DNA of 64,000 bases from Rhodococcus sp. UNC23MFCrub1.1 (GTDB taxonomy: Bacteria > Actinomycetota > Actinomycetes > Mycobacteriales > Mycobacteriaceae). The position numbers were made by a program, and so were the translations under genes. The notes under the pieces were generated by a model that did no database searches, had not been told where the DNA came from, and worked only from the letters and a program-made list of their open reading frames with translations. The stretch is from assembly GCF_000686025.1 (NCBI RefSeq), contig NZ_JMLQ01000003.1, positions 496,001-560,000 of the forward strand, given 5' to 3'. Of the stretch, positions 48,889 through 57,829 are shown piece after piece; the stretch's first letter is position 1, and every line of letters starts with the position of its first letter.

Positions 48889-50223
48889 TCAGCGTCGGGT
48901 GCGGCGGACGGAGATGGGGAGCCCGGTCAGCGCTCTCGCCGCCGAGCCTGCCATGGCCAGACAGCCTGCGGCGCTGCGCCACGACGCCGCCACCGAGAAG
49001 ACGGTCCTGGTGGCCGCGGGTCCCGGTCGGCGCCCGGCGAACCGGTCGTCGAGCCATCGGAGCGTCAGCGGGACCGACAGCGGCAGCAGCGTGATGTGCT
49101 CGCTCGTGCGATCGCGGACGTACTCGACCTCGGCGCCCGCATCTCGATAGCGCATCACCTGCCCGTCGACGTCGTCCACGGCGATGATCTGATCGTGCGT
49201 CGCCTGCAGGACGAGCAGCGGGAATCCGGGCGCCGAGCGGCCCGGCTGGATCTCCTCGAAGATCGTCACCATCTCCGGCCGAGCCATGACGTCGGCGATG
49301 GGAATGGTCGAGTAGGCGTCGAGGTCGAACCCGCGGAGCGCGATGATGGCTTGCATCGTGGTCATCTTGTTCGTCGACGCCAGCAGCTCGAGACCCTCTT
49401 CGGTGACGAACTCCTGCATGACGTCGTCCAGGGCCGGGTAGGTACGCCGCAGACCCTCGATGACGAGAGTCGGCAGCGCGGCGTAGCGGGTGGCGTTCAG
49501 CCGGAAGAACGCCGACGCCGGATCACCCACCGGCGACCCGAGAACGGCTCCGACGACATCGATCTCGGGTGCGTACTCCCCCGCGGCCTCCGCCGCCCAG
49601 GACGACGCGAGCCCGCCACCCGAGTATCCCCACAGTCCGACCGGTGTGGTCGTGTCGAGACCGAGCTCGTCGAACGAGAGCGCGGCCCGGACGGCGTCGA
49701 GAGTGCAGTACCCGGGCTCGAGCGGAGCACCCCAATGCCCCTCGGCGCCTTCGTGATCCGGGATCGAGACCGCCCAACCCAGACGCAGGGCGTGCAGGAC
49801 GAGCAGGAACTCGTACTGCGGCACCGTGCCGCGCGCCCGTGACCCGAGCCGGAGCGCGTACGACGGGAACGATCGACCGGAGACGGCGTCGATGGCGCAC
49901 TGATACGACAGGAGTGGTCGCGTCGCGTCGGGGACGGCTCCGGCGGGCAGCAAGACCGTGGTGACACTCACGCGTGGCACGCGCTCGAGGTCCTCGGTGC
50001 GATACAGCAGCTGCCAGGCCTGCACGCGCTGCCGCACCCGGCCGAACACACCGATGCGCACGGGTCTGGTGCGCAGGACGTCGCCGCACGCGGCACTCTC
50101 GAAACCGTCGGGCGCGACGTAGAACGGGTCCCGCTCCGGGGTGGTGACCGGGCCCTCGGACCAGTGCTCGGTCTCGGGCGGGCCGCCCGCGTCCCTGTCG
50201 TACTGCTCGATGCTCATGCCCAC
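48889..50223 (-). CDS. Lipase-family alpha/beta hydrolase, apparently not exported
   Basis: A 444-residue LIP-type hydrolase related to the secreted lipase at 32391. The nucleophile elbow is GYSGGG; PLLVLQATHDQIIAVDDVDGQVMRYRDAGAEVEYVRD, with the Asp and later SEHITLLPLS His, supplies the rest of the triad. In contrast to its relative the N-terminus is polar (IEQYDRDAGGPP) with no signal peptide, while a hydrophobic patch lies near the C-terminus (AAGCLAMAGSAARALTGLP). Start GTG 50223 or ATG 50217. It lies downstream of the siderophore-binding protein gene but a function link is not evident. Confidence 0.85.
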   Translation of the reverse strand: MGMSIEQYDRDAGGPPETEHWSEGPVTTPERDPFYVAPDGFESAACGDVLRTRPVRIGVFGRVRQRVQAWQLLYRTEDLERVPRVSVTTVLLPAGAVPDATRPLLSYQCAIDAVSGRSFPSYALRLGSRARGTVPQYEFLLVLHALRLGWAVSIPDHEGAEGHWGAPLEPGYCTLDAVRAALSFDELGLDTTTPVGLWGYSGGGLASSWAAEAAGEYAPEIDVVGAVLGSPVGDPASAFFRLNATRYAALPTLVIEGLRRTYPALDDVMQEFVTEEGLELLASTNKMTTMQAIIALRGFDLDAYSTIPIADVMARPEMVTIFEEIQPGRSAPGFPLLVLQATHDQIIAVDDVDGQVMRYRDAGAEVEYVRDRTSEHITLLPLSVPLTLRWLDDRFAGRRPGPAATRTVFSVAASWRSAAGCLAMAGSAARALTGLPISVRRTRR

Positions 50224-50276
50224 GGTTACCCCTGTCGTCGGGTCACACTAACCTTCCGGCCCGTGAGCAGGACCGA

Positions 50277-51266
50277 TCAGCCCTCGACGGTGCCGGCGCG
50301 GGTGGCCGGATCGTCGTCCGAGGCCCGTGCGAGCACCGGGACGAGCGCGTCCACCGCGTACGGAAGGCTGAGGGGGCTGGCGAAACCGAGTGCGGCCGGC
50401 ACGGTGGTCCCGAATTCGCCGACGTAGACGGTGCGGTCCTCCTTCACCACGTTCAGGCTCTGCAGCAGCGGATCACCGGCGACGTCCTCGGGAGTGACGC
50501 CCAGCAGCACGAGAGTCTGCTGATCGAGCAGGTCGTAGCGCTCCGGGCTCACCGTTCCGGTGGTCTCGGGCGTCGCGAAGCCGAGGTCGGTGAAGAACCT
50601 GTTCCGCGGGTCACCGCTGTCGAGGATGTAGAAGGTGCCGTCGAGATAGAGCGCGACCGCAGCGGTGCGGCCGGCGAAGGACGGGTTCTGGGTCGTGGCG
50701 TCTACGAACGTCGCGTCGACCTCGTCACGCACGGTCTCTGCCTCGGCCGTCTTGCCCAGGGCGGTTCCATACGCGGTCAACTGGTCTCGCCACGACGGGG
50801 TCTCCGACCCGTCCGAGCCGGGGATGTCGCCGACCGTCGTGGCGATCTGTCCGAGCTGCTGGTACTCGGGCTCCTCCAGATAGGCGTACGTCGCCATGAT
50901 GAGGTCGGGCTCCGCGGCCGCGACACCTTCGAGATCGAGTGTGTCGCTTCCCACCTCGGGAATCGTGGCACCGTTCAGCTGCTGCTGGGCCCACGGTCGG
51001 GCGGTGTAGTCGTACCCCGTGAATCCGCGGGTGGCCACGGGTGTGACACCGAGAGCGAGCGCGAAGTCCTGGTCGTTGTACCCGGCGGTCACCAGACGCT
51101 CCGGCGCACCCTCGACCGTCACGGTCCCGAACTTGTCGGTGACCTCGGCCGGGAAGGCTCCCGACGCGTCCGCGGCCGGCGCCGAGTCCGTGTCCGACGA
51201 GCTGCACGCCGCCGTTCCGAGCAGAAGAACGGTGGCCGCGACGGACACACCGACGGAGACGCGCAT
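50277..51266 (-). CDS. Iron-siderophore ABC transporter substrate-binding lipoprotein
   Basis: A 329-residue periplasmic-binding-type lipoprotein of the FepB/FhuD/CeuE class. The lipobox is GTAAC at about residues 17-21. The binding fold begins with FPAEVTDKFGTVTVEGAPERLVTAGYNDQDFALALGVTPVA and contains DLEGVAAAEPDLIMATY, GRTAAVALYL and DRTVYVGEFG. These proteins deliver ferric siderophores to FecCD-type permeases; no permease or ATPase gene is next to it, so it may use one encoded elsewhere. ATG 51266 with GAAAGG ahead. An iron box lies 36-54 bases upstream, indicating IdeR control. Confidence 0.9.
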   Translation of the reverse strand: MRVSVGVSVAATVLLLGTAACSSSDTDSAPAADASGAFPAEVTDKFGTVTVEGAPERLVTAGYNDQDFALALGVTPVATRGFTGYDYTARPWAQQQLNGATIPEVGSDTLDLEGVAAAEPDLIMATYAYLEEPEYQQLGQIATTVGDIPGSDGSETPSWRDQLTAYGTALGKTAEAETVRDEVDATFVDATTQNPSFAGRTAAVALYLDGTFYILDSGDPRNRFFTDLGFATPETTGTVSPERYDLLDQQTLVLLGVTPEDVAGDPLLQSLNVVKEDRTVYVGEFGTTVPAALGFASPLSLPYAVDALVPVLARASDDDPATRAGTVEG

Positions 51267-51301
51267 GAAGAACCTTTCGGGGACGACTGGTGGAGCAGGC
51301 T

Positions 51302-51320
51302 TGCGGTAAGGCTACCCTCA
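51302..51320 (-). promoter_or_regulatory. IdeR/DmdR-type iron box upstream of siderophore-binding protein
   Basis: On the minus strand this reads TGAGGGTAGCCTTACCGCA and matches TTAGGTTAGCCTAACCTAA at 14 of 19 positions by eye; the core keeps both half-sites (GGTA/TACC family). It sits 36-54 bases upstream of the start of the iron-siderophore binding lipoprotein, where repression would be effective. Confidence 0.7.
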
Positions 51321-51322
51321 GC

Positions 51323-52237
51323 TCAACGGGAGAGCTCGAGGGCCTCACCCAGTCGACGCCAGTCGTCCACCGGCGGAACGTTCATCGCGGATCCGAGGAC
51401 CTGGACGAGGACGCTGGTGGCTCCCGCCTCGATGTGCTCGCGCACTCGGGCCACAGTCGCGTCGAGTCCGCGCGTCACCATCGCCTCGGCGAGCTTCTCG
51501 CTGCCGCCGCGGACGAAGTCGTCCTGCCCGAAACCCAGACGCTCCCAGTTGTTCCGGTAGTTGGGCAGCCCGGTGTAGATGTTCAGATGCGCGTGCGCGC
51601 GTTCGGCCCACACCTCCGCGTCGGTGTCGGCGACCGGGTCCACCACCGCCGCCTGCTCGACGACCAGTTCCGGGCGCTTCTCGCCGTCTCCGGCATCGAG
51701 GATCTCGCGGGCCGTCGCCGTGTGCTCCGGTGTGACGAGGTACGGATGCGCCCCCGCGGTGCGATCGCGGGACAGCTCGAGCATCTTCGGACCCAGCGCC
51801 GCCAGCAGTCGTGGTGGGTTCTGCTCTTCCCCCGCCACTGCTGCGGGTGCGTTGTCGAGTGCGTCGAGATACTCCCGCATCGCCGCGACGGGCTTGCCGT
51901 AGTTGTGACCGCGCATGCGCTCGACCAGCGGAGCGTGCGACACGCCGAGTCCCAGAACGAACCGACCACCCGAGACGGCATGCAGGGTACGTGCCGCCGA
52001 CGCGGTCGCCACGGCGTCGCGGGCGTAGATGCTCGCGATGCCGGTACCGACGATCAGCGACGACGAGGCGCCGAGGTACATCTGCGCGGCGGTGAGCGCC
52101 TCGCGGCCGTAGGCCTCGCCGAACCAGAGCGAGTGCCAGCCCTGCGATTCCACCTCCCCCACCACGTCGGGAACCGCGGAGGCGGAGACCCCGTCGAGTG
52201 TTCCGGTCCAGATGCCGATCGTCGCGTGTGCCGTCAT
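51323..52237 (-). CDS. LLM-class F420-dependent oxidoreductase
   Basis: A 304-residue luciferase-like (LLM) oxidoreductase with a TIM barrel, of the group often annotated as TIGR03620-type F420-dependent enzymes. Visible motifs: GIWTGTLDGVSASAVPDVVGEVESQGWHSLWFGEAYGREAL at the N-terminus, GTGIASIYARDAVATASAARTLHAVSGGRFVLGLGVSHAP in the middle and the GDDWRRL-like ending DDWRRLGEALELS. The substrate is unknown. Its 3' end lies two bases from the iron box of the next gene. Confidence 0.9.
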   Translation of the reverse strand: MTAHATIGIWTGTLDGVSASAVPDVVGEVESQGWHSLWFGEAYGREALTAAQMYLGASSSLIVGTGIASIYARDAVATASAARTLHAVSGGRFVLGLGVSHAPLVERMRGHNYGKPVAAMREYLDALDNAPAAVAGEEQNPPRLLAALGPKMLELSRDRTAGAHPYLVTPEHTATAREILDAGDGEKRPELVVEQAAVVDPVADTDAEVWAERAHAHLNIYTGLPNYRNNWERLGFGQDDFVRGGSEKLAEAMVTRGLDATVARVREHIEAGATSVLVQVLGSAMNVPPVDDWRRLGEALELSR

Positions 52238-52264
52238 GGCGTCCAGTGTGCCCGCACTCGCACC

Positions 52265-52759
52265 CTACGAATCCGGGGGACCGTCGACGGTCTGCCGGAG
52301 CCGTTCGAGGGTGGCCGCGATGTGGTCGCCGTTGACCGTGGCGCGGTCGCGGACACCCGTCGCCAGTCCGCCGACGCCGACGAACCACCGCGGACGCCGG
52401 TCCCACATCCGCTCGGTCACCGTGGTCTCGCCGCCGTCGCCACCGCCGTCGATGTCGTAGCGCCAGTGCGCGATCGGCAGCGAGAACGGGCCGTAGTGCA
52501 CGTCGAAGGCGAAGGTCACTCCGGGGTCGGCGGCGGTCACGGTGCATGTGGTCGACCATCGATGCAGACCGTTGCGGTTCCGACCGACGAAGGACGCACC
52601 CGGACGGGCGCCGGAGCTCCCCACCCACCGCATCGAGTGCGTCTCGTCCGCCAGATCGGCGAGTCGGTCGAGATCGGTCAGGAGGGCGTACACGTCCTCG
52701 GCATCGGCGCGGACCGTCACGGATCCGGACGCGAGCGGAGCGGTCGAGTCAGGCGTCAC
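52265..52759 (-). CDS. SRPBCC-family protein
   Basis: A 164-residue polyketide-cyclase/START-like protein. VTVRADAEDVYALLTDLDRLADLADETHSMRWV begins the fold, FVGRNRNGLHRWSTTCTVTAADPGVTFAFDVHYG is the central sheet and LERLRQTVDGPP the C-terminal helix. The GTG at 52759 is the only start near the fold. It may act with the neighbouring LLM enzyme, which starts 27 bases downstream on the same strand. No catalytic residue can be identified. Confidence 0.85.
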   Translation of the reverse strand: MTPDSTAPLASGSVTVRADAEDVYALLTDLDRLADLADETHSMRWVGSSGARPGASFVGRNRNGLHRWSTTCTVTAADPGVTFAFDVHYGPFSLPIAHWRYDIDGGGDGGETTVTERMWDRRPRWFVGVGGLATGVRDRATVNGDHIAATLERLRQTVDGPPDS

Positions 52760-52885
52760 CGGTGCACCGTAGCGACCCGACAGCCTCGATGCGGGCGATC
52801 GACGACGGTGTCGCCTGAAGTCAAGAACGACGGCCCGCCGTCCGCGATGATCGAGACGTTGGTACCGCCGAGCTCAGGAGTTGTC

Positions 52886-53710
52886 ATGTCGTCCTTGCCC
52901 CCCTTCCGCTTTCCCGGCGCCACCGCGCTCGTCACCGGCGCCGCCAGTGGCATGGGTGAGCAGATGGCCCACGAGCTCGCGCGACGGGGCACCGATCTGA
53001 TCCTGCTCGACCGGGACGCCGATCGGCTCGCCGACGTCGCACGCGCCATCGAGTCCGCCTCACCGGCACGCAGCGTCGACGTCGTCGTCGCGGACCTCTC
53101 CGACCTCGACGCGCTCGGCGTGGTCATCGACGGTGTGATCGAGCGGCACGAGCGCATCGACCTGCTGATCAACAACGCCGGTATCGCGTTCGGCGGCTCG
53201 TTCGAGCAACTCACCGCCAAGGACTTCGACTCGGTGATGACCATCAACTTCCATGCGCCGGTGGACATCACCCGACGTCTGCTGCCGACGATGCGCCGAT
53301 CCACGGGCGCGCACATCGTCAACGTGTCGAGCTTGTTCGGCATCGTGGCGCCTCCGGGGCAGTCGGCCTACTCGTCGTCGAAGTTCGCCATCCGCGGGTT
53401 CACCGAGTGCCTGCGCCACGAACTGGCGCCGACGATCGGCGTGACGTCGGTGCACCCCGGCGGCATCAAGACCCGCATCGCCGAGACGGCCGGTTCGGCC
53501 GCCGGAGCGACGGACAAGGAGATCGCGGACGGCAAGGCCACCTTCGCCAAACTGCTCACCTATCCCGCGGACAAGGCTGCACTCCGCATCCTCGACGGGG
53601 TCGAGAAGCGCAAGGGACGGGTCCTCATCGCCGCGAGTGCCCACACCGTCGACATCCTCGCCCGCGTGTTCCCGTCCGCCTACTACGCCGTGATGCGCCG
53701 CGGCATGTGA
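52886..53710 (+). CDS. Short-chain dehydrogenase/reductase
   Basis: A 274-residue classical SDR. TGAASGMG (cofactor motif) is near residue 17, NNAG follows, the catalytic Ser is in NVSSLFG and the Tyr/Lys pair in YSSSK. HPGGIKT is at the usual place. The C-terminus has a hydrophobic helix (ILARVFPSAYYAVMRRGM), suggesting membrane association as in mycobacterial acyl/sterol-related SDRs. ATG 52886 has CAGGAG before it; upstream in-frame codons belong to another reading. Divergent from the SRPBCC gene with 126 bases between. Confidence 0.91.
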   Translation: MSSLPPFRFPGATALVTGAASGMGEQMAHELARRGTDLILLDRDADRLADVARAIESASPARSVDVVVADLSDLDALGVVIDGVIERHERIDLLINNAGIAFGGSFEQLTAKDFDSVMTINFHAPVDITRRLLPTMRRSTGAHIVNVSSLFGIVAPPGQSAYSSSKFAIRGFTECLRHELAPTIGVTSVHPGGIKTRIAETAGSAAGATDKEIADGKATFAKLLTYPADKAALRILDGVEKRKGRVLIAASAHTVDILARVFPSAYYAVMRRGM

Positions 53711-53717
53711 CGGACGC

Positions 53718-53751
53718 GCTGCCGCTCTCAGGACAGATCGAGAGCGGCAGC
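53718..53751. terminator. Hairpin between convergent SDR and Clp-N genes
   Basis: GCTGCCGCTCTC at 53718-53729 is exactly complementary to 53740-53751 with a 10-base loop. It starts eight bases after the SDR stop and overlaps the last codons of the convergent Clp-N gene (its stop is at 53728), so it can terminate both. Confidence 0.7.
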
Positions 53752-54447
53752 GAGGTCGGTCTCCACCTGGTCCCTCGTCACGCCGAGACCACTGAGCAGC
53801 CCCGTCCCGTTCTCGAACTCCAGCATCGCGAGCAGCACGTGTTCGGTGCCGACGTAGTCGTGGCCGAGGCGCAGCGCCTCGCGGAACGTCAGTTCCAGAA
53901 TCTTCGCCGTCGCAGCATCGAACGGAACGAGTGCCGGCGGCTCACCGTGCTCCCGCGCGGACGAACCTCGTGCCGAGACGGCGGCGCGTACGTCGTCGGG
54001 CGTCACCGATTGTGTCGCGAGCAGACGGGTGCCGAACGAGTCGGGGTCCTGCACCAGTCCGATCACGAGATGGTCGGGAGTGATCGACGACACCCGTTGC
54101 GCTCGGGCCTCGGTCTGCGCCGCCACCACGATGTTCTTCGCGCGCTCTGTGAAACGAGCGAAACCCTGGCTCGCGTTCAACGCCTCGTCGGCGTGCGGCC
54201 TGGCCACGAACTTCTTCTGCACGGCCTGTTTGCTCACTCCCATACTGCGGCCGATGTCGGTCCAGGACGCCCCGGACCGACGTGCCTGGTCGACGAAGTG
54301 TCCGACGAGGTGGTCGGCCACGTCGCCGAGGCGCTCGGCGGCGACGACGGCTCGCGAGAGCTGGATCAGAGGGTCGGTGTCGGTGCGGGAGACAGCGACG
54401 ATCAGATCGTCGAGGCGCACACCGGGCGCGGGATCGGTGTCGGTCAT
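53728..54447 (-). CDS. Clp-N domain protein with N-terminal HTH-like region
   Basis: A 239-residue protein. Residues about 1-85 are helical with a Sigma-70-like or HTH segment GASWTDIGRSMGVSKQAVQKKF; residues about 88-235 are a double Clp-N repeat (FTERAKNIVVAAQTEARAQRVSSITPDHLVIGLV and KILELTFREALRLGHDYVGTEHVLLAMLE), as in the substrate/adaptor domain of ClpC/ClpA. There is no AAA+ module. Similar proteins are widespread in Rhodococcus and Mycobacterium (ClpX-N/ClpC-like adaptors); they may recruit or inhibit Clp. The HTH plus Clp-N combination suggests transcriptional control by proteostasis, as inference. Confidence 0.85.
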   Translation of the reverse strand: MTDTDPAPGVRLDDLIVAVSRTDTDPLIQLSRAVVAAERLGDVADHLVGHFVDQARRSGASWTDIGRSMGVSKQAVQKKFVARPHADEALNASQGFARFTERAKNIVVAAQTEARAQRVSSITPDHLVIGLVQDPDSFGTRLLATQSVTPDDVRAAVSARGSSAREHGEPPALVPFDAATAKILELTFREALRLGHDYVGTEHVLLAMLEFENGTGLLSGLGVTRDQVETDLAAALDLS

Positions 54448-54519
54448 GCGTCGACCGTAGAATGACGACCACCCATCGTCAACCCTGAGTTGACGATGGA
54501 TGGTCCTGCGCGTTGCGGG

Positions 54520-56049
54520 TCAGGCGACTCCGGCGGCGCGTCGCACCGACCGACGCGGCGTCCCCGAGAGGGTCTTGCCGAGGTCGCCCCGCAGCGTGGT
54601 GATGGAGTCGAGAATGTAGTTCTGACGCACCAGCCACGGGCCGTGATCGCCCTGCCGGGGAAAGGCGTCGATCGAGCGCTGGACGTAGCCGGACTGCAGG
54701 TCCAGCAGCGGACGCTCCTCGAGCGGGCCGTCGGGCTGCGGGACGATGGACGCGAAGTCCTTGTCGTCCATGTAGCCGAGCACGCGGCACACGAGACGCG
54801 ACGTCAGATCGGCGCGCAGAGTCCACGACGCGTTGGTGTATCCGATGCAGATGGCGAAGTTCGGGACACCTGTCATCATGGCGCCCTGCCACACGAACTG
54901 CTTCGACAGATCGACGGTCACGCCGTCCACCTTGGGCTCGATGCCGCCGAAGGCGAGCAGTTGCAGCCCCGTCGCCGTGACGATCACGTCGGCGGGCAAC
55001 GAGGCGCCCGACTGCAGGTCGATGCCGTCGGGGCGCACGGAGGCGATGCGGTCGGTGACCACCGACGCCTTCCCCTTCTTCATCGCCTTGAACAGATCGG
55101 CGTCGGGGACGGCGCACAGTCGCTGATCCCACGGGTTGTACTCGGGCGTGAAGTGCTCGGCCACCAGCTTCTCGTCGCCCAGGATCTTGGTCGAGAGGTT
55201 GGTGAGGAGTCGCCGTGCCGCCTGCGGACGACGCCGGCAGAACTGATAGAAGCCGGTGCTGAACAGAATGTTCTTGACCCGGATCACGCTGTGCGCCAGG
55301 CCAGCCGGGAGAAGATCACGAATCTTGTCCGCCTGCTTGTCACGTCCGGGGACCGCGCTGATCCAGGTGGGTGAACGCTGCAGCATCGTGACGTGACCGG
55401 CGTCGCGCGCCATCGACGGCACGAGGGTCACTGCGGTGGCGCCACTGCCGATCACAACGACGTTCTTGCCGGCGTAGTCCAGATCGTCGGGCCAGAACTG
55501 GGGATGCACCACGGTGCCCTCGAACGTGTCGAGTCCCGGGATGTCGGGGTTGTAGCCCTTGGCGTAGTCGTAGTAGCCCGAGCAGCAGTACAGGAAGCCG
55601 CACGTCATCTGCTGCTGCGAGGTTCCCGACTCGTCGGTCACGTCGAGAGTCAGGGTCCAGCGAGCCTCCGCGGTGGAGAAATCCGCGCCGACGACGCGGG
55701 TCCCGTACCGGATGTGCTCGTCGATCCCGAACTCCGCAGCGGTCTCCTCGATGTACTTCAGAATCGAGTGCCCGTCGGCGATGGACTTTGCTTCGCGCCA
55801 CGGCTTGAACTGGTAGCCGAGCGTGTACATGTCGGAGTCCGAGCGCACACCGGGGTAGCGGAACAGATCCCAGGTGCCGCCCATCGAGGACCGCGCCTCG
55901 AGGATGGCCCACGACTTGCCGGGATGCTCCGTCGACAGGCGGTAGCCCGCACCGACGCCGGAGAGCCCGGCGCCGACGACGATCACGTCGAGATGCTCGA
56001 GGGTGGTGTCGGTCGGGGACGAGTCGAGTCGATCGGTGGTGGACGTCAT
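54520..56049 (-). CDS. Flavin-containing Baeyer-Villiger monooxygenase (EtaA/MymA-like)
   Basis: A 509-residue FAD- and NADPH-dependent monooxygenase. GxGxxG is GAGLSGVGAG, then GTWDLFRYPGVRSDSDMYT, and the BVMO fingerprint FEGTVVHPQFWPD; a second Rossmann motif VVIGSGATAVTLVPSMA binds NADPH. Such enzymes in actinobacteria convert ketones to esters and activate thioamide drugs (EtaA/EthA). ATG 56049 is preferred to an ATG at 56094 because the flavin fold begins at residue 22. It is divergent from an AraC-type regulator and a dyad lies between, implying specific induction. Confidence 0.94.
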   Translation of the reverse strand: MTSTTDRLDSSPTDTTLEHLDVIVVGAGLSGVGAGYRLSTEHPGKSWAILEARSSMGGTWDLFRYPGVRSDSDMYTLGYQFKPWREAKSIADGHSILKYIEETAAEFGIDEHIRYGTRVVGADFSTAEARWTLTLDVTDESGTSQQQMTCGFLYCCSGYYDYAKGYNPDIPGLDTFEGTVVHPQFWPDDLDYAGKNVVVIGSGATAVTLVPSMARDAGHVTMLQRSPTWISAVPGRDKQADKIRDLLPAGLAHSVIRVKNILFSTGFYQFCRRRPQAARRLLTNLSTKILGDEKLVAEHFTPEYNPWDQRLCAVPDADLFKAMKKGKASVVTDRIASVRPDGIDLQSGASLPADVIVTATGLQLLAFGGIEPKVDGVTVDLSKQFVWQGAMMTGVPNFAICIGYTNASWTLRADLTSRLVCRVLGYMDDKDFASIVPQPDGPLEERPLLDLQSGYVQRSIDAFPRQGDHGPWLVRQNYILDSITTLRGDLGKTLSGTPRRSVRRAAGVA

Positions 56050-56096
56050 GACTCCAGTGTCCTCGTGCCACCACCCGATGGCTTGACACCACACGA

Positions 56097-56106
56097 CAAC
56101 TAGTTG
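56097..56106. promoter_or_regulatory. Candidate operator between BVMO and AraC genes
   Basis: CAACTAGTTG is a perfect 10-bp palindrome within GACAACTAGTTGAC, located in the 81-base divergent gap. An additional imperfect GACGACAG/CTGACC repeat lies just downstream. It is suitably placed to control both promoters. Confidence 0.45.
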
Positions 56107-56130
56107 ACTTCAGACGACAGCTGACCCAAG

Positions 56131-57144
56131 GTGAGCGCTGTGCCCGCCATCCGCTCCGCCGGTCTCCGCGGCTTCCGCGCGACCGTGGCCGAACTGGGCG
56201 GGGACGCCGAGGCGTACGCCGTCGCGGCGGGGCTGCCCGTGGACGCGCTCGACGCCGACGACCTCCTCGTCGAGGACGTCGCCATGGCCGCGGTTCTCGA
56301 GATCGCCGCGGCGGAGCTGGCGTGCCCCGATCTGGGGTTGCGGATCGCACGGCGCCAGGATCTCGGCATGCTCGGGCCGCTCGCACTCGCGATCCAGAAC
56401 TCCTCGACCGTGGGCGAGGCACTCGAGTGCACCGAGCACTACCTGTTCATCCATGCCCAGTCGCTCAGCCTGCGTGCCGAACTCGACCCGTACGGGACGC
56501 CGGGGATCGTCGCGCTGCGGTACGGAACGAAGCCCGGGGTCGTCGCGCCCGTCCAGGGCACCGACATGGGGCTGGGGTTCCTCCACCGCGCCACCATCGC
56601 ACTGGTCGGCGGGTCGTACGGACTCCGCTCGGTCGAGCTCCCCTACGTGCCGGCGGCTCCGGTGTCGGTCTACGAGAACTTCTTCGGCGTCGCGGTCAGC
56701 GTCGGCCGTCCCGCCGCCGTCCTCCGGGTCCCGGCCACACTCCAGAACCGACCGCTCCACGGCGGAGACTCGAACCTCAAACGGCTGGCCCTGGCCTTCC
56801 TCGCTCGGCAGGGCGCCGGACCCACCACCGAGGTGGCACCGCGAGTGCGCACCATCCTGCAGCAGTCCCTCGGCACCACCCCACCGCACATCGACGGTGC
56901 CGCACATCTGCTGAACCTGCACCCGCGGACGTTGCAACGCCGATTGGCCGGGGAGGGAACGTCGTTCGCGGCGATCGTCGACGAGGTGCGCCGCACGGAG
57001 GCCCATCGGTACCTCACGACGACGTCGCTGCCGATGAGTCAGATCGCGGCCGCTGTGGGACTGTCCGAGCAGTCCGCCTTCACTCGTGCGTGCCGACGGT
57101 GGTGGAACGCGACGCCCACCACCGTCCGCCGCGGCGCTCTCTGA
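56131..57144 (+). CDS. AraC-family regulator with OruR/ArcR-like N-terminal domain
   Basis: A 337-residue regulator. Residues about 10-200 match the Arabinose-binding (OruR-type) domain with an LEIAAAELACPDLGLRIARRQDLGMLGPLALA segment; residues about 245-337 are the AraC HTH pair (DGAAHLLNLHPRTLQRRLAGEGTSFAAIVDEVRR and MSQIAAAVGLSEQSAFTRACRRWW). The start GTG at 56131 gives the normal family length. Its divergent neighbour is the BVMO, which it probably activates in response to a substrate such as a ketone (inference). Confidence 0.9.
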   Translation: MSAVPAIRSAGLRGFRATVAELGGDAEAYAVAAGLPVDALDADDLLVEDVAMAAVLEIAAAELACPDLGLRIARRQDLGMLGPLALAIQNSSTVGEALECTEHYLFIHAQSLSLRAELDPYGTPGIVALRYGTKPGVVAPVQGTDMGLGFLHRATIALVGGSYGLRSVELPYVPAAPVSVYENFFGVAVSVGRPAAVLRVPATLQNRPLHGGDSNLKRLALAFLARQGAGPTTEVAPRVRTILQQSLGTTPPHIDGAAHLLNLHPRTLQRRLAGEGTSFAAIVDEVRRTEAHRYLTTTSLPMSQIAAAVGLSEQSAFTRACRRWWNATPTTVRRGAL

Positions 57145-57150
57145 CCCGAC

Positions 57151-57828
57151 TCAACTGAAGTCGGTCGACGCCAGATCCTTCTCGTCGTCCACGATGGCCT
57201 TGACGATCCGGTCGGCGACAGCGTCCGGATCGAGACCGTCCGGCATGGTGGGCGCCGTGCCCGCGATCGCGCGCCCGGCCAGACCGGTCTCGGTGTGCGG
57301 CGGACGTACGTCCACGACCCGCAGCTTGCGCCGACGCGCTTCCGGTCGAGCCGCCTCGACGAACGAGCTGATCCCGGCCTTCGCCGCGCAGTACGCAGCC
57401 ATCCCGCCGACGGGCTTCTCCGCGATCACCCCACTGATGCTGACGACGACGCCCCCGGACTCCACCTCGGTGAGTGCCGATCGCACCAGCCGCAGTGGCG
57501 CCAGCAGATCCACCAGCAGGAGATCGTCGACGGTGTCGTCGTCCACCTCGGCCGCGGGTCCGAACGCCACCACGCCCGAGGCGATCACGACGCCGTCGAG
57601 CGTTCCGGTGTGGCTCTTGGCCGCCGCGATCAGGTCGGCCGGGGCCGCGGGGTGGGTCAGGTCCGACGCCACGAGGTGCGCGCTGCCCAGGTCGACACCG
57701 GCCAGCGTCTGCTCCGAGCGGCCGGACGCGGTGACGGTGGCGCCGGCGTCGAGCAGGCGGCGAGTGATGCGCGATCCGAGAGCGCCGGAAGCGCCGGTCA
57801 CCAGGAAGTGCTTGCCCGGGAGGTCCAT
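57151..57828 (-). CDS. Short-chain dehydrogenase/reductase
   Basis: A 225-residue SDR. TGASGALGSR cofactor motif at residues 11-20, NAG-like VVIASG, catalytic Ser in SISG, YCAAK with Tyr and Lys, and a PP.TETGLAG segment. Starts two bases after the stop of the LLM gene (57830), so they form an operon. A small classical SDR, likely acting with the LLM-type enzyme in one degradation step; substrate unknown. Confidence 0.9.
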   Translation of the reverse strand: MDLPGKHFLVTGASGALGSRITRRLLDAGATVTASGRSEQTLAGVDLGSAHLVASDLTHPAAPADLIAAAKSHTGTLDGVVIASGVVAFGPAAEVDDDTVDDLLLVDLLAPLRLVRSALTEVESGGVVVSISGVIAEKPVGGMAAYCAAKAGISSFVEAARPEARRRKLRVVDVRPPHTETGLAGRAIAGTAPTMPDGLDPDAVADRIVKAIVDDEKDLASTDFS

Positions 57829-57829
57829 G

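Noticed and set aside
50238..50256. Iron-box-like sequence upstream of the lipase at 48889-50223
   Set aside because: Only about 12 of 19 positions fit and the left half-site is poor; a weak match of this kind is expected by chance.
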